Part shown: piece after piece, positions 44,012-54,591 of the stretch
How the letters are laid out: every line of letters starts with the position of its first letter
How positions within the stretch are numbered: the first letter of the stretch is position 1
Source of the DNA: Sistotremastrum niveocremeum HHB9708
Lineage: Eukaryota > Basidiomycota > Agaricomycetes > Sistotremastrales > Sistotremastraceae
Reading direction: 5' to 3'
Assembly (NCBI GenBank): GCA_001630475.1
Contig: KV419413.1
Coordinates: 1-64,000, forward strand
DNA: 64,000 bases
Program-made: the position numbers and the translations under genes
Notes under the pieces: model-generated
The model's input: only the letters and a program-made list of their open reading frames with translations
What the model was told of the DNA's origin: nothing
Databases searched by the model: none

Positions 44012-46962
44012 ATGAGCCTTCCTGTCGAGAACCCGCCGGTCACATGCATCGAAGACGTCGACCAACCGAAATCTCCTGTAACGAGCCATTCGACGCATCC
44101 TACCCCTGAAGAGGCGTTGAGGAGTGCCCAGGATATCGCCAGCACGGTGTTGAGATCTTTACAGGGCGTCAATCTTGGAACTAAGAGGAGGAGCGAATCC
44201 TGGAAACATGATATGGAGAGGTGAGGAATCTTCTCTAATCTCATACAAAGCGCTAAGAACATCATAATAGTATCTGCAAGCAGAAGCTTCCTGAAGTCAT
44301 CATTGCTGTTTTCGGTGTTACCGGCGCCGGTAAATCAAGCCTCCTGAACGCCCTTTTCGATGGTGAAGCTCAATCTTAAGAAATCACGTCTGTTCCGACT
44401 GATATGACATAGACAACATCGTCCCTATGAGCGGCGTATCTGCTTGCACGAGTGTTCCTATAGAGGTCTCATACCACGCCAAGACTACCATTGAAGCTGA
44501 CGTGATCTTTTTGAGCCGAGAGGATTGGCGAGAGGAGCTCGAGCAACTACTGAGGGATGTCTTATCGGCTTTGAGAATAAATAAGATGGGAAAGGTTGGA
44601 AACGACGACTCTTTCAAGAAGGTGGGCAGTAGTCATTGCATCGGGACCGGCTCATCAACATATGCTGATCAGATCCGGGATGTTTACCCTTTGATCTCTC
44701 GGGATATCGAGCAACTTCAAAGATTAAGCGTCGATGAGCTCATTGACAGTGACCAAGGTATTCTCGTGTATCTGCGACGAATGCATTGTCTTAAGCAAGG
44801 TTTAGAGCTTGTTGCTCTCCTTGGTCAGACCAAAAGGCTATCTGCAACCACATCTCAATCCTTCTCTCGCCAGATATCAGAATACGTCGAGAGCACTACT
44901 TCCCAGACGCGCAACATCTTGCAAGCCGGCGATGTACTGAAGCCAAAACCCAACCTTTGCCCACTCATCCAAAGAGTCAAAATCCGGTGTCAAGCTCCCT
45001 GCCTTTCCACAGGAGCCGTTGTCGTTGATTTACCTGGAGTTGAAGACAGTAATGCCGCAAGATGTGCTATTGCAAACGACTATATGCGCAAATGCAACTT
45101 GAGCTGGATTGTGGGCCCAGTCACCCGGTATGAATCATCAATATTGAACGAGGCGCTCCTTTTCATTGTTAATCACACAAAGCATCGTTGACGATGCGAG
45201 AACAAACAGTCCGTGCTTTTGTCTTCCGCGTAAACTAATCTTGATGTGAACCTTACCCACCACCAGAGCTTCTTGGAGACGCTTTGGAGACCCAATTGAC
45301 AAGTAAGCGTTCTGCGTCTGATTGGTTTAATATGACTCACAGCTCTAGTGGGTGAGTTCGTCAAATGTTCATGAAGTGCAGGTCTTCAAGCTGACAAACT
45401 TGTTCCTTGCGAGACGGCGTGTGAGGCTTCACCCATCTATTCCTCGTGTATTCACAGTAGTTTACGTCTTTTTTGTTTCACTTAGGTATCGCAAGTCTTC
45501 TTTGACCCTTGTCGCGACCAAGACCGACGAGGGATTAGAGTCAAACATTGCTCAAACGCTCTCTCTTAACGAAGACACTGGATACAATCAGCTGAGAGAG
45601 TCAAGTGAACGGTTGGAGAGCCTCAAGAGCGACCTTCTGGTCCAAAAAGTGGAGATAGAAGCAGAGCTGCGCGGTGAGTGCAATCGAGCCTCGTATCCGC
45701 GGAAACCATTCAACTGTAAGAAGAGCGCAAGGCTGTTCTTGAAGTAGCACAGAAAACAAGGGATGCACTTCGCGAACGGTGTCAATTCGTGCGGGAACGC
45801 CAAAGGGGGGTTAAGCGAAAAGGATCAAATATGGATGCCAGCGCCAAGAACGTTACGAAACGCCCACGACACGCCAGTGATGCATTCGAGTCCGCAGTTG
45901 TACCCGAAACGCCTTCCGAGTCAGCGGACTCCTCTTGTCACGAAGAATCGGATGAAGAATCGGAAAATGAAGGTCAGCACCATCGTCTATGTAAGTTTCA
46001 GAGAAAACTTTAAGCAATCAAAAAGATTCCCAGGATTCGAATTTAATCCGGTCTAGTCTTGAACGACAACTCGAACGCGAAACACTCGATTGCGAAAGAC
46101 TTGGTGGAGAGCTAGGTGATGTTTCAGGCCGACTCATGAAATGTCTAGACGAAATACCGGAGCTCGACAGACAAATATCAAGTCGTCTCCAAAAGAAGAG
46201 GGCGTACTGTTTATTGAAACGCTCTGAGGTATAAGGGTCCTGTTGATCTGCATTGTCCTCCAGTCTCAAGTGAATCAGTATTGTGCAGAGGTGCTAAGAG
46301 AGAACTTCGTTGAACAACTGCAACAGAAGACAGGTGAGCATTCTATAAGATCGCACGTTCAAGTTTGGGTACACTTGCTGCCCTAGAACTTGTAGATGAG
46401 GCCGCCAAAGAAGATGGTTCCGAAAGCTCTGCTCGAGATCAGGAACTTCAAGGTGAACAGGATGTATGTTATCCGATGGCACGGAAAACTGACAAGCTAC
46501 TTTGAAAGACCCGACTACAGACCTGCCTGTCTTTGCTTGCTCAGCTCTTGAATATTTTCGGATCACAGGTGAATTATAAAGCATTGCATCCGTGCGATAT
46601 ATTTGTGTTCTCAACCTTTCCAAGGACAAGTGAAGGAGAATCCCATCTGTTTCACCGCGATAAATGAGACCGGAATTCCGGCTCTTCAGCAATGGTGCAA
46701 GGATTTAGCAGTCACAACCCGAGCTGAAGCAGCACACAAAATCGTCACAACTTTAAACACGACCCTCAAGAGCATTTCGTCTTACTTGGAAGATCTGGAC
46801 GCCGTCAATGAAAAGGATCGGAAATATCTCCGGGAAATGTGGGAGTCACCGCTGAATAAGCAAAGGGTGAAGAAGCCTTTCGGTGCCTGGGCATGCTCCG
46901 ACACATCTTCTGATATCAGTGACTGCGATCAATACGGGCACATAAATTTTCGGTCCTGTTAG
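44012..46962 (+). CDS. SLIP-GC-like large GTPase, truncated at its 3' end
   Basis: The GTPase motifs of the nuclear SLIP-GC/dynamin-like family are visible: P-loop AVFGVTGAGKSSLLNALFD, the threonine-bearing segment MSGVSACTSVPIEVSYH, VVVDLPGVEDSNAARCAIAN (G3) and LTLVATKTDE (G4). A coiled-coil and helical region follows (RESSERLESLKSDLLVQKVE, LERQLERETLDCERLGGELG, DEIPELDRQISSRLQKKR). Several short introns interrupt it, for example about 44221-44271 and 44363-44412. The helical domain stops soon after KYLREMWES. Full-length relatives continue for a few hundred residues, but here the frame runs into unrelated sequence (KKPFGAWACSDTSSD) and stops at 46962, exactly where a repeat-rich tract begins. 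Some exon joins between 45190 and 45490 are unresolved. The gene is probably a truncated, possibly inactive copy of an expanded mushroom family. Confidence 0.7.
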
Positions 46963-47190
46963 GGGTGGATGTCCTGGCTTCAAAACAGTCCGTAAAGGAG
47001 TCACGTCCTGGGGGGCAATTCTGGTCGCAAGTAATGGGTGGTCCTTGGGCGTTGGTAGGGCCTCTTGGGGACTTCGGTAGGTTGGGAGTGTACGGGGTCT
47101 CTCCCCAGGACATTTTTGGTCCGTTGTTCTCCTCTGCCTAGCCTCAAGCCGTCCTTGGACCAACCTTCGTCCGATGCGTACTTGGACTTT
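46963..47190. repeat. Degenerate flank of the 68-bp repeat tract
   Basis: GGTCCTTGGG, GTCCTGG and CCAGGAC words recur here in both orientations, and a partial copy of the 68-bp unit may lie at 47150-47190. There is no gene. The tract marks the point where the SLIP-GC-like gene loses similarity to its family. Confidence 0.4.
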
Positions 47191-47394
47191 GACTTTCTTT
47201 CCGACATGTACGTCCTAGGTTTTTTTATGTATAGGATCTCAATTCAGTGCTATATTTCGAATTTCTTTCCGAGATGTACGTCCCTGGCCATCACGGGTAT
47301 GGGACTTTAATCCATTAGTATATCTTGACTTTCTTTCCCAGATGTACGTCCTAGGCATTTAGATGTACGGGACTCGGGTCCAGTAATACATCTC
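47191..47394. repeat. Three tandem copies of a 68-bp repeat
   Basis: Copies at 47191-47258, 47259-47326 and 47327-47394 each begin GA(C/A)TTTCTTTCC and carry GATGTACGTCCTAGG at the same offset. All three are exactly 68 bases long although they differ at many positions, so the period is firm. The CCTAGG core links them in style to the array at 53.2-54.1 kb. Confidence 0.75.
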
Positions 47395-48347
47395 GTCACA
47401 CACAGTTTCTAGGTAGTCCTAGGTTTGAGTCTGACTATTACTACCAAAACCTCCCCGACTTCATCGCTTGACCTTGTCCTAGGTACTATAGCGTTTCCTG
47501 CTGTAATTGTGTTCCCAACAATGTTATAATACATTCTATGAAAGCGTCCGCGGCCTCGGGGTCGTCTTCGAGGTTCTGCTTCGCTTTTTATGCGGTCCCA
47601 ATTGCTCTTCTACTATATTCCGTTCGATTGCCAATGACTCGACGAGATCTCCATAGATTGTCACACCGTGAATGTCGATCTTTTGTTTATGTATATAAAC
47701 GCAACGAATTTTATTGACGTCTCTGCAGCATCTCGTCATCCTTCTGGAATCCTGCTAATCCTGCTTAAGTCAAGTTGCAAGGGCCACAGCTGCTCGACTG
47801 TTAGCGGATCGAGAGAATCTGTACATGTTCTGGAGCGTTGAGACAGCAGTAGTCTAACTCAAAAGAACCCAGTGCTCAAGACGTCACAATAAAAATCGTT
47901 TCATCGGCCTCTCTCAGTCGAACGTTGATTTCCCGTCAGGTCCATTATCAGAGTGATTTGTTGAGGATGAAGAATTGCACAGGTCGTTAATAATCCCTCG
48001 TTTTATGTCAACCAGGTCGCGGGGTGGATGATTTCATATTCCAAGCTAGGAAATCTTGTCTCTCGCCATGCTGCCTATCTCTTGGACTGTAGACTGAATG
48101 CATTGTTGTGTGCCATTGCTACGTACGTTGACATCGGAAAAGAAGGTAAAAAGGTTGAGCTTGAGTCGACGACAAGGAATGCCCGATATGGGCGCGGTTG
48201 GGAGATAGGAGGGAATACCAAGTAAAGAGCGAAGGATCTGTGCGCAGACGAGTTGGAATACCAGTGTAATAGCTGCCCAAATGGTCAGCGAGTACTCACC
48301 ATTCCCCGTCTGCATCGATCTTGCGTCCCATCCTCCGTGCTTCCCCC
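47395..48347. other. No intact gene; possible remnants on the minus strand
   Basis: A minus-strand segment (48315-48046, with SLTIWAAITLVFQLVCAQIL) is hydrophobic. A 60-base stretch at 48253-48315 resembles 50283-50345 (ATACCAGTG-AATAG-TGCC and ACTCACCA in the same order), which suggests more debris of the paralogous family described next. Otherwise nothing is recognised. Confidence 0.3.
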
Positions 48348-48789
48348 TTACCCATCCAAAGAGAATTCGGCCCAGCCATCGTTCTCCCCGCTCTCATCTT
48401 CATCAAAGTCGTCGTGTCGATCCTTTGGAACGATCTTGGGAGGTGGGGGAGGCTGTGCAAGAATCTGTTGGTCCGGTAAGCTTGGTCGGTCTCCTTGACT
48501 TCAATTAACCAATTACCACGCGAATCCTTCTGAATACTGCGGTGACCAAGAGGTGGTTGAGTGTGAGGATGAGTTCTGTGATGGTCCCCATAGCTTCAAA
48601 AGCTGCTAGATGGATAGTGATGGGCAGCTGAGGAGACTTTTGCATATTGGTAGTAGGGAACAAGGTGTGCGAGAAAATGTCAGGGTCCCCGTGATATGAG
48701 CGTAGAAGAACGCGAGAGTCTGTATCGATTGGCACGAACGGGTCAACTTCGCACAATATGTTCTCCGATCTCGCAAGGGGGTGGAACAT
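48348..48789 (-). pseudogene. Decayed paralogue A of an unrecognised gene
   Basis: The minus strand encodes KSPQLPITIHLAAFEAMGTI, then TELILTLNHLLVTAVFRRIRV. A splice at 48465-48516 leads to an acidic tail (KDRHDDFDEDESGENDGWAE, ending FSLDG). The arrangement matches copy B at 50.8-51.1 kb: a hydrophobic segment ending IRV, an intron at the same place, then an Asp/Glu-rich tail with an aromatic end. No intact upstream part was found, so this looks like the 3' half of a membrane-protein-like gene. I do not recognise the family. Confidence 0.4.
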
Positions 48790-49514
48790 GCATTATGAGC
48801 CTCATGCATGCATCCTGGGTGAAGGAACCCCCCATTCTCCGGGTCTAGATAACGTCCGCTTTGTCTTTCTGGATTGATAATGCTACGCCGTACGACTTAT
48901 AAAATGTACAGTGAACGATATCGTACCAGGGTTCGCTCATCGCTGCCGTGTCCATCTAAGATGTTATGTAAGGAGCTACTGCGCCGTCTGACAGATAATT
49001 AGGGGCTGTAGCGCGATGTCATTGATTTGAACAGGTCATAAGGGACCTCTGAGTTCTGAATACGGATTTCAGGGCGAATGCTTCAATATCGGAGGCTTGA
49101 AACCTCGTTCCGTCCCTATTTTCAGCATTGTCAGGCGATTGTTGGATACAGGTGCGGTTGGGGAAGTGGATGGTACCGGAGGGAAGAGGCGAACAAGCTG
49201 AACGTAGGCTGATTAGAACGCCGTCAGCAAGATATCTTGACGTTCGTGAAGTAGCCCGCCTGTCCTGTCACCAAGTCCCAGGGTGGATGAGTGAATATTC
49301 CCGGGTTGGACTTCTGATCTCTGGCTTTTGAGGGTATTACTTAGACTGGTTGCTATCTACGCAGAGAGTCGTGGGACTCAGACGCATAAACACAGAGGCC
49401 AGTTCAGACGAGGTTGGGAAAAGCAGTGGCGGCGAGTTCACTAGACGGATGTCGGATACGTGCGCCTTTGGGAGATACGAAAGGATATAAAGTGACCGGC
49501 GAAGAATCTGGACT
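48790..49514. other. No gene recognised
   Basis: Short frames only. A CATGCATGCAT palindromic patch occurs near 48797-48811. It could include lost 5' parts of paralogue A. Confidence 0.3.
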
Positions 49515-50262
49515 AAGGTTCCCCACGGTTGCCTATCCGCGGATACGGATATCCGCCGAAATCTCCGAAGGCCCATCCGTCATCCGCGGCTGTGCAAGGG
49601 CGGATAGCCGAGCATTATCCCGGATAGCCGAGGATCCCCGGATTATCCGCGGATATTAATATATAAATGATTTATTTTAACTGATATTAATATATATATT
49701 ATTTACTCTATTTACACTTGTGTTCCCGCGATCCGATCGTGATCAAACTTGATCAAACACGATCAACGAACGACGCGCGGATTGTTTCGAACTCAGCACG
49801 TCGTCCCCAGCCTCTCGCCAACACCACCAACCAGCCTCAAGCAACGATTTCACCCCCTTCCTCATCGACAACGTCGCCCAGCAACCTCAAGACAGTGTGT
49901 GTACACTTGCAGAAGACTATGGGAGGTGGAAATGGGTGGATTAGGGATGGATTGGCTGATGGATGGATGGATGTAGTGCTGGATGGAGGCTGCAGGCTGT
50001 GCTGTGGTACGAAAAAATAGAATAAAATAATAAATATAATCGAAAATGTATATAAAAATGATTAAAATAATAATATATAATATATAAAATAATATATATA
50101 ATAATAAATATAATAATATAATATCCGGATATCCTCGAAAATCACGGACCTCCATCCGCCATCCGCGGCTGGCGCTGTCACGGATATCCTGTCACGCGGA
50201 TATCCTGTCACACGGATACAGCCGCGGCGGATAGCCGGATGACGCGTAGCCGTGCTGAACCT
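49515..50262. repeat. GGATATCC/CCGCGG palindromic-word element with AT-rich arms
   Basis: Two GC-richer blocks, 49515-49660 and 50123-50262, are built from GGATATCC, ATCCGCGGAT, GCGGATAG and CCGCGGC words. A 20-bp segment at 49573-49592 recurs at 50152-50171 in the same orientation with one mismatch. Each block is bordered on its inner side by an almost pure A/T stretch (49655-49700, 50015-50120). About 300 bases of ordinary sequence (49710-50010) lie between. This may be one element with an insertion or two copies flanking a gap. It has no coding capacity. Confidence 0.55.
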
Positions 50263-50825
50263 TAATCTGGACGGAGGCCGCTTAGTATACCAGTGCAATA
50301 GATGCCTCAGTTAATCTTCACTACTCACCAATATATACCGCCACACTTCGCATCATTCTCTCGTGTGTCATCCTGCATGCTCATCCCGTTATCCGTCAAG
50401 AGAGACTTCGGCGAGATCAGTGGTCGCGCTGGTCCTGCGCAACAATCCAGAGCGGTAGGGAGGCTGCGATACTACCTGTGCGTTCAGTCAGGTCGTTAGT
50501 CTCGCAAGTCGAATAACGCACTTACGGGGCAAATCCGTATCAGTATGACGTGGATCAAGACGGAACATATGAAAGTAAGGAGGACAGTCGCGAGTAAGTG
50601 ATAGCGACAGGAATCGATGCAACGAGGACGAATGTGAAACACTGGCTGCGATGGAGGGTACGAGAGGATAGAATGCGAGCGACGAGGACTGTGTAGGTGA
50701 AAACCATTTGGAAGGTGAATGATATAGAATCAAGCATGTCGTTAGAGTACTCACGAATGCATTTCTAGGCCCTCCGTCAGCCATCCACGCCTCCATCCCA
50801 TCCTCATCCTCATCTTCATCGGCCC
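50263..50825 (-). pseudogene. Hydrophobic gene debris next to paralogue B
   Basis: A minus-strand segment (about 50737-50555) reads FQMVFTYTVLVARILSSRTL and SQCFTFVLVASIPVAITYSR, which would form membrane helices, but no complete exon chain could be built. Its position downstream of paralogue B mirrors the hydrophobic segment downstream of paralogue A, which suggests repeated tandem duplication of one gene followed by decay. Confidence 0.3.
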
Positions 50826-51192
50826 TCACCCAACCAGCCAGAATTCGGGCACTGAATCGACCTCCTGATCTCGGTCGTCATCCGCGTCGTCTCGTCGAAC
50901 GTGTGCCATGCTCTTGGAAGTCGCAGGAGGCTGCGAAAGAAGCGGCGCGTTCGGTGAGCTCCCGAGGTCTCTATATTGGACTGAGACACTGACCACGCGA
51001 ATTGTCGTAAAAACGACGGCCCCCGGCAGGTAGTTCAGGACAAGGAGGTCTGTGGTCCTCCTGAGAGCTGCGACAGGGGATAGATGGAGCTGAATGGGCG
51101 AAAGTGGGTACTTGGTCATGGTGACCGCCTCTGCTGGATGTAAGAATCTTCAGGGTCTGGGTGATATCAGGAGGAGAGCATTGCAAACCCAC
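50826..51192 (-). pseudogene. Decayed paralogue B of an unrecognised gene
   Basis: The minus strand encodes MTKYPLSPIQLHLSPVAALR, then RTTDLLVLNYLPGAVVFTTI and RV. A splice at 50931-50993 gives an acidic tail (VRRDDADDDRDQEVDSVPEF, ending WLVG). The hydrophobic segment, the intron position right after IRV and the acidic C-terminus all parallel paralogue A. The upstream part (ITQTLKILTSSRGG) seems out of frame with the rest, so the copy is probably broken. Function is unknown. Confidence 0.4.
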
Positions 51193-51598
51193 TCCTTGGC
51201 CATTGTCTGCGCGTCGTTAATCTTCTGAGGGGTCGTTACAGCAAAATAAAAGTGAGACGGAGCCGCCATGTATGTGACGACCACATGAACCGTCGGCGCT
51301 TCGTTGGCGGTCTGAGCGTGATCGGGCAGTAGAACCAATCATCGAAACAGTCACGACGTTTGTCTGTTCTGGGGAAGCCTCGGGTGAAGCGATGTGAACT
51401 TATACAAAACGAGATAGACATGAGAACGAATATGTTATTTCGCCAGCCTCGACTGTACTCCTGTCCGTACTCAAGGCGATGAACTCGAAAACCGCGTGCT
51501 CATGCGTTAATCGTTCAGTATCGATTTCTCTGTAGCATCATGGCTGGGGTGACAGACTGGAATGAGCATAGCTTTTCAGGCAAAGAGCGGTGACATAC

Positions 51599-52327
51599 CT
51601 AAAGGTCGACTCGCCTCAAGTCCAAGACCATCTCTCCCGGGTACTTTTGTTGTAAAAGCATGATCTTCTCGGCAAACTGCTCCTTGCGGTGGGTGTCGTT
51701 CATTTCGAAAAAGGACTCAATGATCTCGAGAGTAGGAGCTGATTGATCCTATTGACGAAAAGTAAAAGATACATCGTATGGCTCAGAGCGAATGCTCACC
51801 TGTTTGACACGGTATTCGGCGTAAACGACGTGGGCAAAGCCCAAGGCGGGGTAGCGGTAGTAGACAACATCATATGTATGAGAGTACATGTATTTGAGAG
51901 CTGAGATTTTTTGAGGGAAGCGGGTCGTTGCGAAGCAAGGTAGACGCAATCGTTTTCGGCGCTTACCGTGAGCCGTCAAAGTGATGCCTACCTGGCTGAA
52001 TTAGCGAGTATCGCGGGCACTAATCTGCTAGAGTATTTCCTTGCAGATGTTTTGGCCTTCGGTCCACTGCAACTGAGGGGTTGGGAGATAAGGATAATTT
52101 GAGACATGACTCGGAATAGGCAAGAGCCTTAGATACAGCGACAGAGCGGCGATTTTCTAACAGAATGCCCCAAGAGCGATATGTGACGAACTTTTCGGCT
52201 CGAGGTTTCTCGACACCCTCCTTCGTCGGCGCACTAGTTGCCGCGATTACTCCCTCCATCGGCACCTCCTCACCGGACGCTCGTCTGTTAAGTTGCTTGC
52301 AGAAAGCTCTTCAGTGAGTGACGCCAT
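51599..52327 (-). CDS. Unrecognised small spliced gene
   Basis: The 3' part is convincing: exon 51979-51800 (SALKYMYSHTYDVVYYRYPA, then LGFAHVVYAEYRVKQ) is joined by a 51-base phase-0 intron (51749-51799) to a 49-residue exon (DQSAPTLEIIESFFEMNDTH, ending LDLRRVDL, stop 51599). Upstream, 52265-52020 (SAPTKEGVEKPRAEKFVTYR) and a possible first exon at 52327 (MASLTEELSASNLTDERP) are likely parts, but their joins were not resolved. The encoded protein would be soluble, about 150-200 residues. No family is recognised. TAG of the stop is followed by GTATGT, so an alternative splice past it is possible. Confidence 0.4.
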
Positions 52328-53150
52328 CGCAACCGATCTCTCGCTGTTATCATATATCAAATGTTCTTGTGCTGATAGTTCAAATGTGCAGCCGTGAAAT
52401 TTCAAAGTATTGCTATTCTCGCTATTCTGGGTGCCTCGAGACTGCACAGTGACCCGAGCTTCATCTTGCCCTATGGGATCCCCAATAGAGGTGATGAATA
52501 CGAGTGTCAGATACTAGCGTGGATGGAGGTAAGAAGGGGATGTGACGTGAGCCGGGAGGAATCTGGAAGCTGCGAGGTCAGAATATGGATGCGATAGAAT
52601 GGTGTATGATGCTAGAAGACTCACCGACTCATTTGTGAGTCATCGGTTGGCAATACACGGCGCCAGTCACCGTCATCCTATCTTCGAACGGCTCATCCAT
52701 CTGGCGAGATCTGCACACGATTGAAATTTCCTTGCTCCATTTATAGCCAGTGTCGCTTTCGGGGCTGGTGCTCCTGATACCGCGCATCCATCCAGGATAC
52801 TTTCACGTCCTAATGCGTTTATTTTGCGCAGAGCTTTTTGATGCACAAATGCCCTCTGAAGAATGTGGACGAGTTATGGACGAGAGTACTGGATGAGCGC
52901 AAGAAAGAACTGCATCTACGGGCCGAAGTCGTGGTCTGAAGTGACAGCCTTGGGCTCTCCGGCGTTTCAATGGCCAGTAAAATAATCGACACAACGATCA
53001 TACGTTAGGCAGGCTTTCTTTAGTGATTGCTTGACCGCAGGAACCGCATTGCCCGACGCGCAGCATATCCAAATATAATCTGACCTATCACTTTTATCAG
53101 CTTGCACCTCTCCAAATAAAATATTAGAAAATCCTCATACCTCGAGCTCT
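52328..53150. other. No gene recognised
   Basis: Short frames only, including minus-strand frames at 52803-53001. GACTCAC/GTGAGTC words near 52619-52640 form a small inverted repeat. Confidence 0.3.
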
Positions 53151-53159
53151 GTAGAATCC

Positions 53160-54115
53160 GCCAGTGTGGTGCGAAATGGGTCCTAAGTTCTGCTGACGAC
53201 GTCCCAGAGTCGTTGGAGCTCTCCTGGGTGCATTGAAGTGTGCCCTAGGATCATTTGAGAACGCACCATGCCCTCCTGCGAATGGTCCCAGGTCTCTGAT
53301 TGTCTGTCCTGGGATCTCAGGAAGACGTCCCTGCGACTCGTCGAATTCTGCCCAGGCGCATCCGATTTTGTCCTAGGATCTTCTGGGCACGTCCCCGGGA
53401 TTCGTTAGAGGTGGTATAGAGGCATTCCGGTCGGTCCTAGGCTGTTTCTAGGACCTCCACGGCGCTGGTGAGTCAGGTCCTCGCACCGTTGGAGTCCGTC
53501 CCAGGTCATCCTGGGAATGTTCCCAGGCGCACGGAGGGTGTCCGTAGGACACCCCAGGACAGTTCTGGCCGCATTCGAAACAGTCCAACGGTGTTCCCAG
53601 AGCGACCAGCCGCGTGAGCGTTCGTCTTGAGGACCCTTTGAGGACGTCGCTGAGACTCGCCATGCAGGTCCTAGGGGCATCAGACACCCGTCCTACGATT
53701 TTATGGTGACGTATTGGCACTTGTCGTAGTGGTCCTAGATGTCTCATAAGATCATCTAAACACGTCCCTAACACTCGTCGGAAGATCCTACGTCCATTCA
53801 AGTCTGTCCCTGGATCTTCCGAGGACGTCGTCGGCATCCGTCAGAGCGGTCCTAGGAGCATTGCAGTCCCTCCTAGGACTTCTCTAAGACGGCTATAGAT
53901 TGATTACATTCAGTCCTAGTACGATCCTTGGATCTTCGCGGGACTGTCTGAGATCGATGACGGTCAGGCCTAACATGTTCACAGGACCTCCGCCGCATTC
54001 CTCAGTCTGTTCCTGGCAACGGCGAAGTCCGTCCCAGGACATCTCTAGGACGTTCATGGGCTCTTTTTAAAGTGTCTCTTAGGACATCCCGTGGTCGGTT
54101 CTACAGTCAGTGATA
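53160..54115. repeat. Degenerate minisatellite, unit about 65 bp, CCTAGG core
   Basis: About 950 bases are made of diverged tandem copies of a unit of roughly 62-66 bases. Its loose consensus runs GAGGACGTC-CTGAGACTCGTC, then GGTCCTAGG-GCATT and AGTC-GTCCTAGGATCTTC. Example units start at about 53639, 53758 and 53820. Around 14 copies would fit. The self-complementary CCTAGG and GGTCC/GGACC words recur throughout. Frames crossing it on the minus strand are translations of the repeat, not genes. It abuts the 3' side of the KDZ transposon block. Confidence 0.65.
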
Positions 54116-54444
54116 AAGAACCTCAGGCTACGTATTCAGGCTGGATCAAGGCATAAGGAAGCTGGATAAGTTAAGATATCCCAAACGTACCTTCCACCGT
54201 ATTTGAATCCGCACTGGCGCACTCTCTGTATGTGGTTCATGTCCTGAGCCCGGGTCTCGATCTCATATGTTATGTGAGATCGTGATCGTCAGATGCAGTG
54301 AATGCCCAAGGCTGCACCTCGGCTAGAGATGTAATTGGAACGACGCTAGTAATATCGAGCGATGGGCTGTGCTAAAGCCTGGAACATATTTATTGTAGTA
54401 TCAGTGCCTACGTCAAGCCGAATGGCAATAGAGTGCGGTTTCCG
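54116..54444. other. Flank between minisatellite and KDZ transposase
   Basis: This should contain the 3' untranslated region and the end of the transposon. No terminal inverted repeat was recognised by eye. A GAGATCG/CGATCTC inverted patch lies near 54255-54285. Confidence 0.3.
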
Positions 54445-54556
54445 TCATTCATCTATGTCCGAGAGCTCTAGGTCATCCGAAGACTCTTCAGAATCAGTAG
54501 GACTCCCATGTTCGTCGGCCGTGTCAGCATCTGCTTCTCCTGAACCCGCTGCTCCA

Positions 54557-54591
<35 letters not shown>

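Noticed and set aside
53405-53837. Minus-strand frames of 91 and 129 codons
   Set aside because: They lie wholly within the 65-bp minisatellite and change frame from unit to unit.
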